DNA from: Pseudomonadota bacterium
GTDB taxonomy: Bacteria > Pseudomonadota > Alphaproteobacteria > Rhizobiales > Hyphomicrobiaceae
Direction: 5' to 3'
DNA length: 22,516 nucleotides
Assembly (NCBI GenBank): GCA_023430315.1
Contig: JAEZAW010000316.1
Span: 1 to 22,516 of the forward strand
Within the stretch, counting starts at the first letter, position 1, and each line of letters begins with the position of its first letter. A program made the translations under genes and the position numbers. Shown piece by piece: positions 5,993 to 11,660 of this stretch. The notes beneath the pieces were generated by a model. The model made no database searches and was not told the DNA's origin. It saw only the letters and a program-made list of their open reading frames with translations.

Positions 5993-7105
5993 ATGGCCGA
6001 CGAAACTCGCAACCCCTTCGCCTCTGTCGTTGCCCCATCTAACTCGGGCGCCCTAGGCGGGATATTCGAATCGATTTGGGGGAAGCCGGCAGCTCTACGC
6101 GAGCAGCAAATGATCGAGACCGGCCGTGCCAATGCGCGGGCCGAGGCGCGCGCAACCGCAGACGCCGAGCGCACCCGCACAGAGGCAGCCGCGCAGGGCG
6201 AGCGCGAAGCCCAACTGGAGATCATGCAGCTAGTCGATAGGAAGCGACGCGAGCTGGGCGATGTAGCGCCGCCCAAAGCGGTCTTCTCGGCTGTGGTCGC
6301 GGACCCCACCTTCGCGCGTAACGCTATCCGTTTCCCTGCAGAGCGCATGACCAAGCTCATCCAGGATATCGTCGGCGCCACCTCGCCGCCCGACCCCGCA
6401 AAGCCGATTACTGTGGGCGAGGGTGCGGCAGTCATCGATCCGCAGACGGGCCGCCAGATCTTCAAGAACGAAAAGCCGGCCGAGCCCGACCCCTACACGA
6501 AGGAATCGCGCATCGCGGCCGCGCGGCAGGGTGTCGGGCAGATGGATAAGCTGAGCGAGGCGGGGCAGCAGGCGCGTGTGGACGCAATCGCTCTCGATGA
6601 ACTGGATAGCTTGATCGGGACGGCGACGAAGCGAGGGAAAATCGCGACCGGCATGGGCGCTGCGATCAAAGGTCATTTGGGGCGGGTCGGCATCGCCCTT
6701 GAAGGCACGGACGATGTGCAGGCCCTCCAGTCGCTCATCGACCGCATGACGCCCGCAGCGCGACAGGGCCTCCCTGGAGCCGCGAGTGATCGCGATGTGC
6801 AAATGTTTCGCAGTTCGTTGCCGTCCTTGATTCGCACCCCCGAGGGCAATCGCGAAATCGCGAAGCGGCTGCGTGCCCTGAACAATCACGCGATCAAGCA
6901 AGGCGAGATCGCCGAGCAAATTTTCTCGGGCGAACTCACGCTGCCTGAGGGCTTCAAGAGACTGCGCAATCTGCGCAACCCGCTTGAGGGTATCGGTGCG
7001 AGCCCGAAGGGCGATCCGAGCTTGGGCGATCCGAAGCTCCAAGAGACGCCCGTCATGCGTATCCGCCGCAATAAGAGCGGCACCCTTGAGGAGTACACCG
7101 AATGA
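5993..7105 (+). CDS. Phage-type internal virion / DNA-ejection-like protein
   Basis: A 370-aa protein with a strong AGGAG ribosome binding site 6 bases before the ATG. Residues about 35-90 form a long, Ala/Glu/Arg-rich probable coiled coil. The segment around 260-290 (GLPGAASDRDVQMFRSS and LIRTPEGNREI) is a pattern I know from uncharacterised phage proteins encoded in tail and internal-virion modules. No enzymatic motif is visible. Helical content, length and its pairing with the next Gly/Ala-rich gene suggest proteins injected with the DNA in podovirus-like particles. That function is inferred from pattern and neighbourhood. A 6-bp GC hairpin (5944-5958) lies in the 53-base gap before it and could tune its expression separately. 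The final ATGA overlaps the start of the next gene. Confidence 0.6.
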   Translation: MADETRNPFASVVAPSNSGALGGIFESIWGKPAALREQQMIETGRANARAEARATADAERTRTEAAAQGEREAQLEIMQLVDRKRRELGDVAPPKAVFSAVVADPTFARNAIRFPAERMTKLIQDIVGATSPPDPAKPITVGEGAAVIDPQTGRQIFKNEKPAEPDPYTKESRIAAARQGVGQMDKLSEAGQQARVDAIALDELDSLIGTATKRGKIATGMGAAIKGHLGRVGIALEGTDDVQALQSLIDRMTPAARQGLPGAASDRDVQMFRSSLPSLIRTPEGNREIAKRLRALNNHAIKQGEIAEQIFSGELTLPEGFKRLRNLRNPLEGIGASPKGDPSLGDPKLQETPVMRIRRNKSGTLEEYTE

Positions 7106-8136
7106 CGACTGTCGAATTCGAGGGACGCCGCTATGAGTTTCCCCAGGACGCGACGCGAGAAGAGATTTTCGCGTTCCTCGAAGCGCGCAAGCCAGCCGCT
7201 CAGCAGCCTCCGCTACCAGCAAGGGTGCCGGGAGCGGCCGGCGTATTGAATTGGGCCGCACGCAACCCACAGGACGCGCTCGACACGCTAGGGACGGGTA
7301 TTGGCGCGACTGCGGGCATGGCCGTTCCAGGCGGTCCCGCTTTGCAGATCCCAATGGCTGGACTGGGCAGCGCGGCCGGCAAACGAGTGGCGCGCGACAT
7401 CGGCTCGCTCTTCGGCCTCTCCGGTTCGGAAGAGTACCCCAGCACGACAGAGAGCGTTGTGGACGCGGGGATGGGTGCGGCCGGCCCTGCGGTTGGCGCG
7501 GTAGCGAAGCCGGCTGCGAGGGCGATCAGCGGCCTTAGCAGGAAAGGCGCCGAAACGCTTGAGGGCCTGATGGCCGGTGCGAAGAGTGCGAAGGCGACGG
7601 CGGACGACGTGGGTGGGATGGCCGCTGCGATGCGCGCGCAGGACGCGGGGAAGCGGTTAAGGCCGAAGGCGCGAGCACGTGAGCAGGCGCAGGCAGACGA
7701 GATGGCTGAGATTGCGCGTGGCGCGGAAGAGCTTTCGCAGCAGGCGATCAAGACGCTGAGGGACAAGACCCTCAAGACCATCAAAGAGACGGGGGAGCTG
7801 CCGAAGAAGGGCGGCGACCTCTTAGCGATCGCGCAGGTGATCGCGACCGGCGACGCGGTGACGGCGGCTGCGCTCTTCGGTGGTGGTCGCGCCCTCAGCA
7901 AAGCGCGGATGAAAGCGGCTGAGCGGCTGCTTAGCGACGAAAAGGTGGTCGCGTGGATGGCGCGGAAGGCGGAAGGCGGTATCACGCCGGCCCGCTTGCT
8001 CGGCTCGCTTTCCGGCCTTGCTTCCGTGGAAGGCGTCTCGGCTGCGCTGAAGGACGATATCCGCACCCTTCAGGCTGAGTCGGATGGGATGCGCGATGAT
8101 CGCGATGTGCTTGAGCGGATGATGCAGATCAAGTGA
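7102..8136 (+). CDS. Gly/Ala-rich phage ejection-like protein
   Basis: A 344-aa protein. The N-terminal 28 residues (VEFEGRRYEFPQDATREEI) match a short module seen at the start of many phage internal or ejection proteins. Then follow Gly/Ala-rich, weakly hydrophobic stretches (about 60-95, 120-140 and 255-270) that could insert into membrane or form helical bundles, separated by charged helices (AREQAQADEMAEIARGAEEL). The C-terminus is acidic and helical. The start overlaps the stop of the upstream gene (ATGA), indicating coupling. Together the two proteins resemble a DNA-delivery pair of a short-tailed phage. This is family-level inference; I cannot name an exact homologue. No clear rightward terminator follows; the next genes are convergent. 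Confidence 0.6.
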   Translation: MTTVEFEGRRYEFPQDATREEIFAFLEARKPAAQQPPLPARVPGAAGVLNWAARNPQDALDTLGTGIGATAGMAVPGGPALQIPMAGLGSAAGKRVARDIGSLFGLSGSEEYPSTTESVVDAGMGAAGPAVGAVAKPAARAISGLSRKGAETLEGLMAGAKSAKATADDVGGMAAAMRAQDAGKRLRPKARAREQAQADEMAEIARGAEELSQQAIKTLRDKTLKTIKETGELPKKGGDLLAIAQVIATGDAVTAAALFGGGRALSKARMKAAERLLSDEKVVAWMARKAEGGITPARLLGSLSGLASVEGVSAALKDDIRTLQAESDGMRDDRDVLERMMQIK

Positions 8137-8144
8137 GACGTCGA

Positions 8145-8330
8145 TTAGAGTTTCGGCTCTTTCAAAATCTCGAGCGGTTTCTCGACTACAATTAATCGAT
8201 TGCCTTCTTGCCGCGAGAACCTGACGATCGATCCGCCCTCATGGTGTTCGATCGCCACAACGCGCGCCAAATTGACGTACACTTCTTTGCCATCGCTAAG
8301 CGTAAGCTGGACCCAATGCCCACTATCCAT
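8145..8330 (-). CDS. Tiny beta-rich protein (61 aa), unknown function
   Basis: The 61-aa product is predicted to be nearly all short strands: WVQLTLSDGKEVYVNLARVV, then a GGS turn, then a third strand and VVEKPLEIL. The alternation is reminiscent of the small FlbD/SwrD-like beta fold, though no real kinship is claimed. Start: ATG at 8330 with GGAGAG upstream; a longer reading to 8441 has no good start signal and a hydrophobic, unlikely extension. It is convergent with the ejection-like operon (8-base gap) and follows the small membrane gene at 8359-8571 on the same strand. Confidence 0.6.
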   Translation of the reverse strand: MDSGHWVQLTLSDGKEVYVNLARVVAIEHHEGGSIVRFSRQEGNRLIVVEKPLEILKEPKL

Positions 8331-8358
8331 GACGCTCTCCTTTCGTCCGCCGGTTGGG

Positions 8359-8571
8359 CTAGCCCCTCGCAATGCGATTGCGCAAGAGTGCCGCGAATCC
8401 AAAAATAAAGCCCAAAATAAAGCCGCCACCGAAAAGTGCACCGGCGGCGTAGCCTATACGACCGGGATCAGTGCCCCATTCAGAGTGCACCGTCATCAAT
8501 GTCCCCTGATAGAGAACGCCAATTCCGGCACCCCAAGCGAAGGCTCTCCAGACATTCCAAGGCTTTCCCAT
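8359..8571 (-). CDS. Small membrane protein with two predicted transmembrane segments
   Basis: A 70-aa protein with hydrophobic segments at about residues 9-29 (AFAWGAGIGVLYQGTL) and 43-62 (AAGALFGGGFILGFIFGFAA), joined by a polar loop and ending in a short basic tail. Its length and topology are like small phage holins or membrane modulators, but no endolysin is nearby, so the holin idea is weak. Start: ATG at 8571, five bases after GGAG; a GTG two codons earlier overlaps that site. It shares strand and close spacing (28 bases) with the 61-aa gene downstream. Confidence 0.6.
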   Translation of the reverse strand: MGKPWNVWRAFAWGAGIGVLYQGTLMTVHSEWGTDPGRIGYAAGALFGGGFILGFIFGFAALLRNRIARG

Positions 8572-9076
8572 GTGCACTCCTCATGCACGCGCGTAGCTGT
8601 ATGCTCGCTCGCAGAGTTTGGCTCAGAGCAATTCGTCCAGTACCAACGAAGAGCTCATCTAACCCCTGCCACCGGCGCGGGGGATTTTGAGGAAGCCACG
8701 CGAGCAATCAAAAGCCCGCGCAGGCGAGTACTGACGCCGGACGATTAGAGGGCCATGATTCGGGTCTGGGGCTCAAGAGGCAGGACGAGCTGTCAGTCGC
8801 CATGCACGGAACGCCTCGCGCAGTGGCCGATCAACGCTTGGTTGATTTTACGGCTTGTAATGATCCCGCGAATCAGTGAGATCAGCCTCAGGCTTAAGGT
8901 ACAAAATGTATCCTAAGGCGGGTACAGAACGTACCTCGGTAAGAAGAAGGCCTCAGACGGCGGCAACCATCCAAGGCCTTCCTGCGGGCGTTAGCCCCGC
9001 TCCATGACGCAGCACACGGACAACGGATTAACACCTCGGGTTTCCAAGCCGACCGCTGCTCCGTCGCACGCACGCC
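8572..9076. other. Intergenic region with operator-like dyads
   Basis: About 500 bp with no convincing gene between the small membrane gene and the integrase. It includes a short hairpin ATCAAC-GCTTG-GTTGAT at 8830-8846 and the paired GGTAC dyads at 8898-8935. A strong rightward terminator lies just beyond it, inside the integrase end, so an unannotated rightward transcript may start here. I see no convincing promoter for one. Confidence 0.5.
8898..8935. promoter_or_regulatory. Twin GGTAC dyads, candidate regulator or excisionase sites
   Basis: GGTACAAAATGTATCC (8898-8913) and GGTACAGAACGTACC (8921-8935) are two direct copies of a dyad with GGTAC arms and a 5-base centre. Their starts are 23 bp apart, about two helical turns, so two dimers could bind the same face. 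The second dyad is perfect; the first has one extra base in its right arm. They lie between the small membrane gene and the integrase. Confidence 0.5.
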
Positions 9077-9991
9077 TTATCTGATTCGCTCACGGGACTG
9101 GAGTCCCGTGGGCCTTTTTTGTTCCTGCACTAGGGCGGCCCACTGCTCGAACGCGTCGCGCATCTCCCTTTCATAGCGGTGCTGATTATAGACGCGCGCC
9201 AATCCGCGCTTCCCATGGCCGATGCACGCTTCCGCGATCTCATCCGGCACGCCCAAGCGGGCCATGCCGGTGCGCATCGTCCTCCGCAAGTCGTGCAGCA
9301 CCCATCCCTCGACACCGCTCATCGCGTTCAAGCGCAGTAGCAGCTTCCCGACGCCTGAGAAGGGCCGCTCCGACGTCTTGCGCTCGGAAGGGAAGCAAAG
9401 CGGAGAGCGGCGCTGTATCGCGGCCAGCTCGCGCACGGCGAGCGCGCTGAGCGGGATGCGCTGAGGCACGGCAGATTTGTAGCGGGCGGCATCGATCGTC
9501 CAGACCGCCTTTCCCGGCTCATCCAGGCCGGATAGTTCGGACCATCGCATCCCGATCACTTCGCCGCGACGCTGCCCCGTCAGCGCGAGCAGGCGAACGA
9601 TGGTGCCGAACTGCCCCAGCGCGCCACAGGCGTGCCAAATGCTGGACAGCTCACTGTCAGAGAGGATGCGCGTGCGGAACGCGGCCGGCCCAAGCAAGTG
9701 CGTGGGGGAGATGTGCGCGGCTGGCGAGTGCTCGATGAGATCGCGCGAGGCGCACCAATTGAGGAAGGTGCGGGTGTAGGCGAAGAGGTGGCGCGCGTTA
9801 GAGGGGCCGCGCTCGGCTGCGCAATCGATCACGGTGATGAGATCGCGCTTCCTGATTTCGAGCAGGGGGCGGGAACCGAGGGCGGGGATGAGGTGCGAGC
9901 GCAGCAGGCATTCGGCCTGCTTGGGGTAGGCGGAGCGGAAGTTGCGGGAGAGGTGAGCGAACCAAAGGGAGGCGGCGGCTTCGAGGTGCAT
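9077..9991 (-). CDS. Tyrosine-family site-specific integrase
   Basis: A 304-aa tyrosine recombinase expected to integrate and excise the element at the neighbouring tRNA-Gly. Residues 1-90 form a core-binding domain. The catalytic domain shows the complete set: Arg141 with Glu144 in TGQRRGE, Lys172 in YKSA, His233 and Arg236 in LHDLRRT, His259 in CIGHGK, and the nucleophile Tyr268 in RVYNQHRY. It therefore looks active. It is shorter than P4-type integrases (about 400 aa) and has no recognisable N-terminal arm-binding domain. The frame extends only 12 codons upstream of the ATG at 9991 before a stop, so that domain is not encoded directly in front. The gene lies about 70 bp from the tRNA 3' end and reads away from it. 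Its last codons overlap a rightward terminator. Confidence 0.9.
   Translation of the reverse strand: MHLEAAASLWFAHLSRNFRSAYPKQAECLLRSHLIPALGSRPLLEIRKRDLITVIDCAAERGPSNARHLFAYTRTFLNWCASRDLIEHSPAAHISPTHLLGPAAFRTRILSDSELSSIWHACGALGQFGTIVRLLALTGQRRGEVIGMRWSELSGLDEPGKAVWTIDAARYKSAVPQRIPLSALAVRELAAIQRRSPLCFPSERKTSERPFSGVGKLLLRLNAMSGVEGWVLHDLRRTMRTGMARLGVPDEIAEACIGHGKRGLARVYNQHRYEREMRDAFEQWAALVQEQKRPTGLQSRERIR
9091..9120 (+). terminator. Strong intrinsic terminator, rightward
   Basis: CACGGGAC at 9091-9098 pairs with GTCCCGTG at 9103-9110 around a TGGA loop, then GGCCTTTTTT follows. This is a classic intrinsic terminator reading rightward. It lies within the 3' end of the leftward integrase gene. 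No rightward gene ends directly before it, so it may stop read-through from the 3989-8136 operon or a small RNA from 8572-9076. Confidence 0.7.
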
Positions 9992-10038
9992 TCGGCGATC
10001 CTTCCGAGTTGGAAGGAGTCGCGCTGCCTATGCTCCCC

Positions 10039-10059
10039 TTTGACCGCTGTGCGGTCAAA
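10039..10059. repeat. Perfect 9-bp inverted repeat next to the tRNA 3' end
   Basis: TTTGACCGC and GCGGTCAAA flank TGT and end exactly where the encoded CCA of the tRNA begins. No T run follows on the minus strand, so it is not a typical intrinsic terminator. It sits at the likely attachment junction and could be an integrase or excisionase site, or shape the tRNA 3' end. Confidence 0.5.
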
Positions 10060-10134
10060 TGGAGCGGGCGATCGGGATCGAACCGACGACATTCAGCTTG
10101 GGAAGCTGACGTTCTACCACTGAACTACGCCCGC
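10060..10134 (-). tRNA. tRNA-Gly, anticodon CCC
   Basis: The 75-base minus-strand sequence folds into a full cloverleaf. The acceptor stem GCGGGCG pairs with CGCCCGC, the D arm is TAGTTCAGTGGTAGAA, the anticodon stem TCAGC/GCTGA encloses the loop TTCCCAA (anticodon CCC), the T arm carries GGTTCGATCCC, and CCA is encoded at the end. It reads GGG codons. As its 3' end faces the integrase gene, it is the likely chromosomal target of the element, which keeps the gene intact. Confidence 0.95.
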
Positions 10135-10590
10135 ATTTCGAGGTTAGATATGCCACCGGCGGCTTCTGTTCAGCGCCGTGCGCGCCGCTTCCCTCAAACT
10201 CGCCCCCAGATACCACCCCTTCGGCACTTCGTCACCTCCCCGTCTCAAGCATCTTCACGCCGCATGACGAATGCTGCCGGAAGGTGTTTGAGAGTGAGGC
10301 TTATCGGACTCCCGCAGAAGGCCGATGAAAGGTCTGAAAATCGCGGCTCCAGACGCACGATTTTGCTGGACATGATGCGTCACGATCACACAATCCGCTA
10401 CCAGAGCGTTTTACGATTATTCAGATGCCGCTTTGCCTTGCAAATATCCGGAAAATGCCGAAAAAGCAGGCGCCACGCTATAGACACGCCCAGCGCGTTC
10501 GTGTTTCACACTTCTTATCCCCTTCAAACACCAACAGGCCTCACGACTTAAGGGCGCATTACGTGCGCTTGGTCGTTCTGAGAGGCCATC
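10135..10590. other. Intergenic region upstream of the tRNA
   Basis: About 450 bp with no credible gene; the long plus-strand reading here runs straight through the tRNA and is not coding. It must hold the tRNA promoter, but no clear consensus boxes stand out. A small hairpin GCGCA-TTACG-TGCGC lies at 10554-10568 just before the 10591 gene. Confidence 0.4.
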
Positions 10591-10863
10591 ATGATTACGT
10601 TTGAGGCGTTGGCGAAGTTGGGGGCACTATTGGGGGTAGTGCTCGTCCTTGCCAAATTTGCTTGGAAGCGCCTTGGCAAGTTGTCCGTTCGATGGAACAC
10701 CAAGCCAAACGGTGGCGGTAAGCTTGAAGTGGAGTGGGACCCTGTTCCACCATCACCCCAGCCGCCCCCTCGGCCTCCCCGCCCGCGCGTCCAACGAAAT
10801 TCCCCCAATCGCCCCCGCGTGGCTCGCGTTGTTCGCCGACAGCGCGAGCGCCGACAGGGATAA
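10591..10863 (+). CDS. Small membrane protein with a Pro/Arg-rich tail
   Basis: A 90-aa product with one hydrophobic segment (ALAKLGALLGVVLVLAKFAW, about residues 6-25), a middle part with short strands (KLSVRW, KLEVEWDP) and a long Pro/Arg-rich tail of about 35 residues (PPSPQPPPRPPRPRVQR). The ATG has a TCTGAGAGG ribosome binding site 7 bases upstream. It would be a single-pass protein with a basic disordered end. No family is recognised, and it stands alone between the tRNA and the 11127 ORF. It may be a real small gene, but low complexity keeps confidence moderate. Confidence 0.45.
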   Translation: MITFEALAKLGALLGVVLVLAKFAWKRLGKLSVRWNTKPNGGGKLEVEWDPVPPSPQPPPRPPRPRVQRNSPNRPRVARVVRRQRERRQG

Positions 10864-10918
10864 TGGCTTTCTCGTACAGAAGGCTCGATGCCCCGATGCA
10901 ATCTCTGATTCACCTAAC

Positions 10919-10934
10919 GATTCCTTAAGGAATC
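10919..10934. repeat. 16-bp perfect palindrome
   Basis: GATTCCTTAAGGAATC is a perfect palindrome 56 bp after the 10591 gene. A related odd-length palindrome, ATTCCGAATCGGAAT, lies at 10996-11010 within the 3' end of the following minus-strand ORF. Both share ATTCC arms. Without a T run the first is more likely a protein-binding site than a terminator. Confidence 0.4.
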
Positions 10935-10974
10935 ACAGGTTGTAAGCGCGCCATCCACATGTTGCGAAAATGAT

Positions 10975-11127
10975 TCAAATCACCACATCCATATTATTCC
11001 GAATCGGAATAGTTTGACGCTCATGGGCGGCACAGTGCACCGTTCCATCCAGGCCCCCTTCCAACAGGCGGCCTAAAAATACGCAAGGCCCCTCTGGCAA
11101 GGGGCCTTTACACAACTGACAATGCAT
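10975..11127 (-). CDS. Possible 50-aa protein with a Cys/His cluster
   Basis: Starting from the ATG at 11127, the frame gives MHCQLCKGPLPEGPCVF, then a Gly-rich middle, then HCAAHERQ. The CxxC pair and the later HC-x2-H could hold a zinc ion, as in many short alphaproteobacterial zinc-ribbon-like proteins. The ribosome binding site is poor. The hairpin AAGGCCCC-loop-GGGGCCTT (11085-11108) lies within it and could instead be a terminator, in which case the ORF would be chance. I favour a real small gene only weakly. Confidence 0.3.
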   Translation of the reverse strand: MHCQLCKGPLPEGPCVFLGRLLEGGLDGTVHCAAHERQTIPIRNNMDVVI

Positions 11128-11169
11128 AGACTTCGGCCTTAGCGGGGCCACCGGCGGGTGTGGGAACAC

Positions 11170-11660
11170 ACAGTTTCCACCCTGCCATTTCGCACGCGCT
11201 GGTACTGACGCACGTGCACTCTACTGCTTTCCAAGTCTACCATTGGCGTAATCCCATTCTTCGATCGACGGTTGAAGACCGTCAGCCCAGACACCGACCG
11301 GTGTCCTGCCTTGAGATCGAGGTCAGGGCCGCAAGGAAGAGCGGGCGCCTACTCAGAAAGCGACTCGAACAGTAGCAAATCGCGCCCCTTTTGTGGACTC
11401 GTTTTACTTATGTTCCCGCGCTGAAGAGCAACTGTAGAGCAGCGAGTTCACCGCTGCTCGCCCGACGCCAGCAAAATGCGCCTTTCCGTGCACCGATGCT
11501 CACCAGAGCGCACCGATGTGCCGCATTGTTTCAGCAAAGTTTTTGGGTTTCGGCGCGGCTTGGGAAGCTGTCTACCACTGAACTACGCGAACTTGGGCGC
11601 CAACTTTCAAGCCAGGAGTCGCGGCGCCATCCCGAGGTGCGGGCGCAACCGCTGCTGAGA
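11170..11660. other. Intergenic region containing a tRNA remnant
   Basis: No credible gene on either strand. It contains the decayed tRNA-Gly piece at 11558-11588, a perfect 8-bp hairpin (GAGCAGCG, 7-base loop, CGCTGCTC; 11437-11459), and two small dyads, GACGGT/ACCGTC (11267-11283) and ACACCG/CGGTGT (11291-11304). It looks like debris from older insertion and deletion at the tRNA locus. Confidence 0.5.
11558..11588 (-). pseudogene. Remnant of the 5' half of tRNA-Gly(CCC)
   Basis: These 31 bases match the 5' part of the intact tRNA-Gly (10096-10130): GCTTGGGAAGCTG (anticodon arm) then TCTACCACTGAACTACGC (D arm and part of the acceptor), with only a 4-base deletion between them. The remaining acceptor bases and the whole 3' half (T arm) are absent, so it cannot be functional. 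Same orientation as the intact gene, about 1.46 kb away. It probably marks an older duplication or displaced copy at this integration locus. Confidence 0.8.

Larger units (their letters stand above)
1..10134. mobile_element. Phage-like integrated element (satellite or partial prophage) at tRNA-Gly
   Basis: The stretch is bounded on the right by a tRNA-Gly gene whose 3' end faces a tyrosine integrase gene about 70 bp away, the usual layout of a tRNA-integrated element. It carries two divergent operons (AlpA-like HTH and helicase leftward; unknown small proteins, a resolvase-like protein and ejection-like proteins rightward), integrase, and a gene-free repeat region at its left. No capsid, portal, terminase or tail gene is visible. 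I found no second copy of the tRNA 3' end at the left, so the true left end is probably outside the window and the extent given is a minimum. The satellite reading is inference; a fragment of a larger prophage fits equally well. Confidence 0.75.

Noticed and set aside
8480..8707. 75-codon minus-strand ORF
   Set aside because: Overlaps the better supported membrane protein gene in another frame and lacks a plausible start signal.
1..9000. Left attachment site (copy of the tRNA 3' end)
   Set aside because: I looked for the tRNA T-arm and acceptor strings in the left part and found none, so no left att site is claimed.
10009..10551. 180-codon plus-strand ORF
   Set aside because: It runs through the tRNA gene in antisense and has no domain-like sequence.
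11085..11109. Hairpin AAGGCCCC/GGGGCCTT as an intrinsic terminator
   Set aside because: Only three T residues follow on the plus strand and the T run on the minus strand is several bases away; it may be part of a small coding frame. Not listed as a separate terminator.
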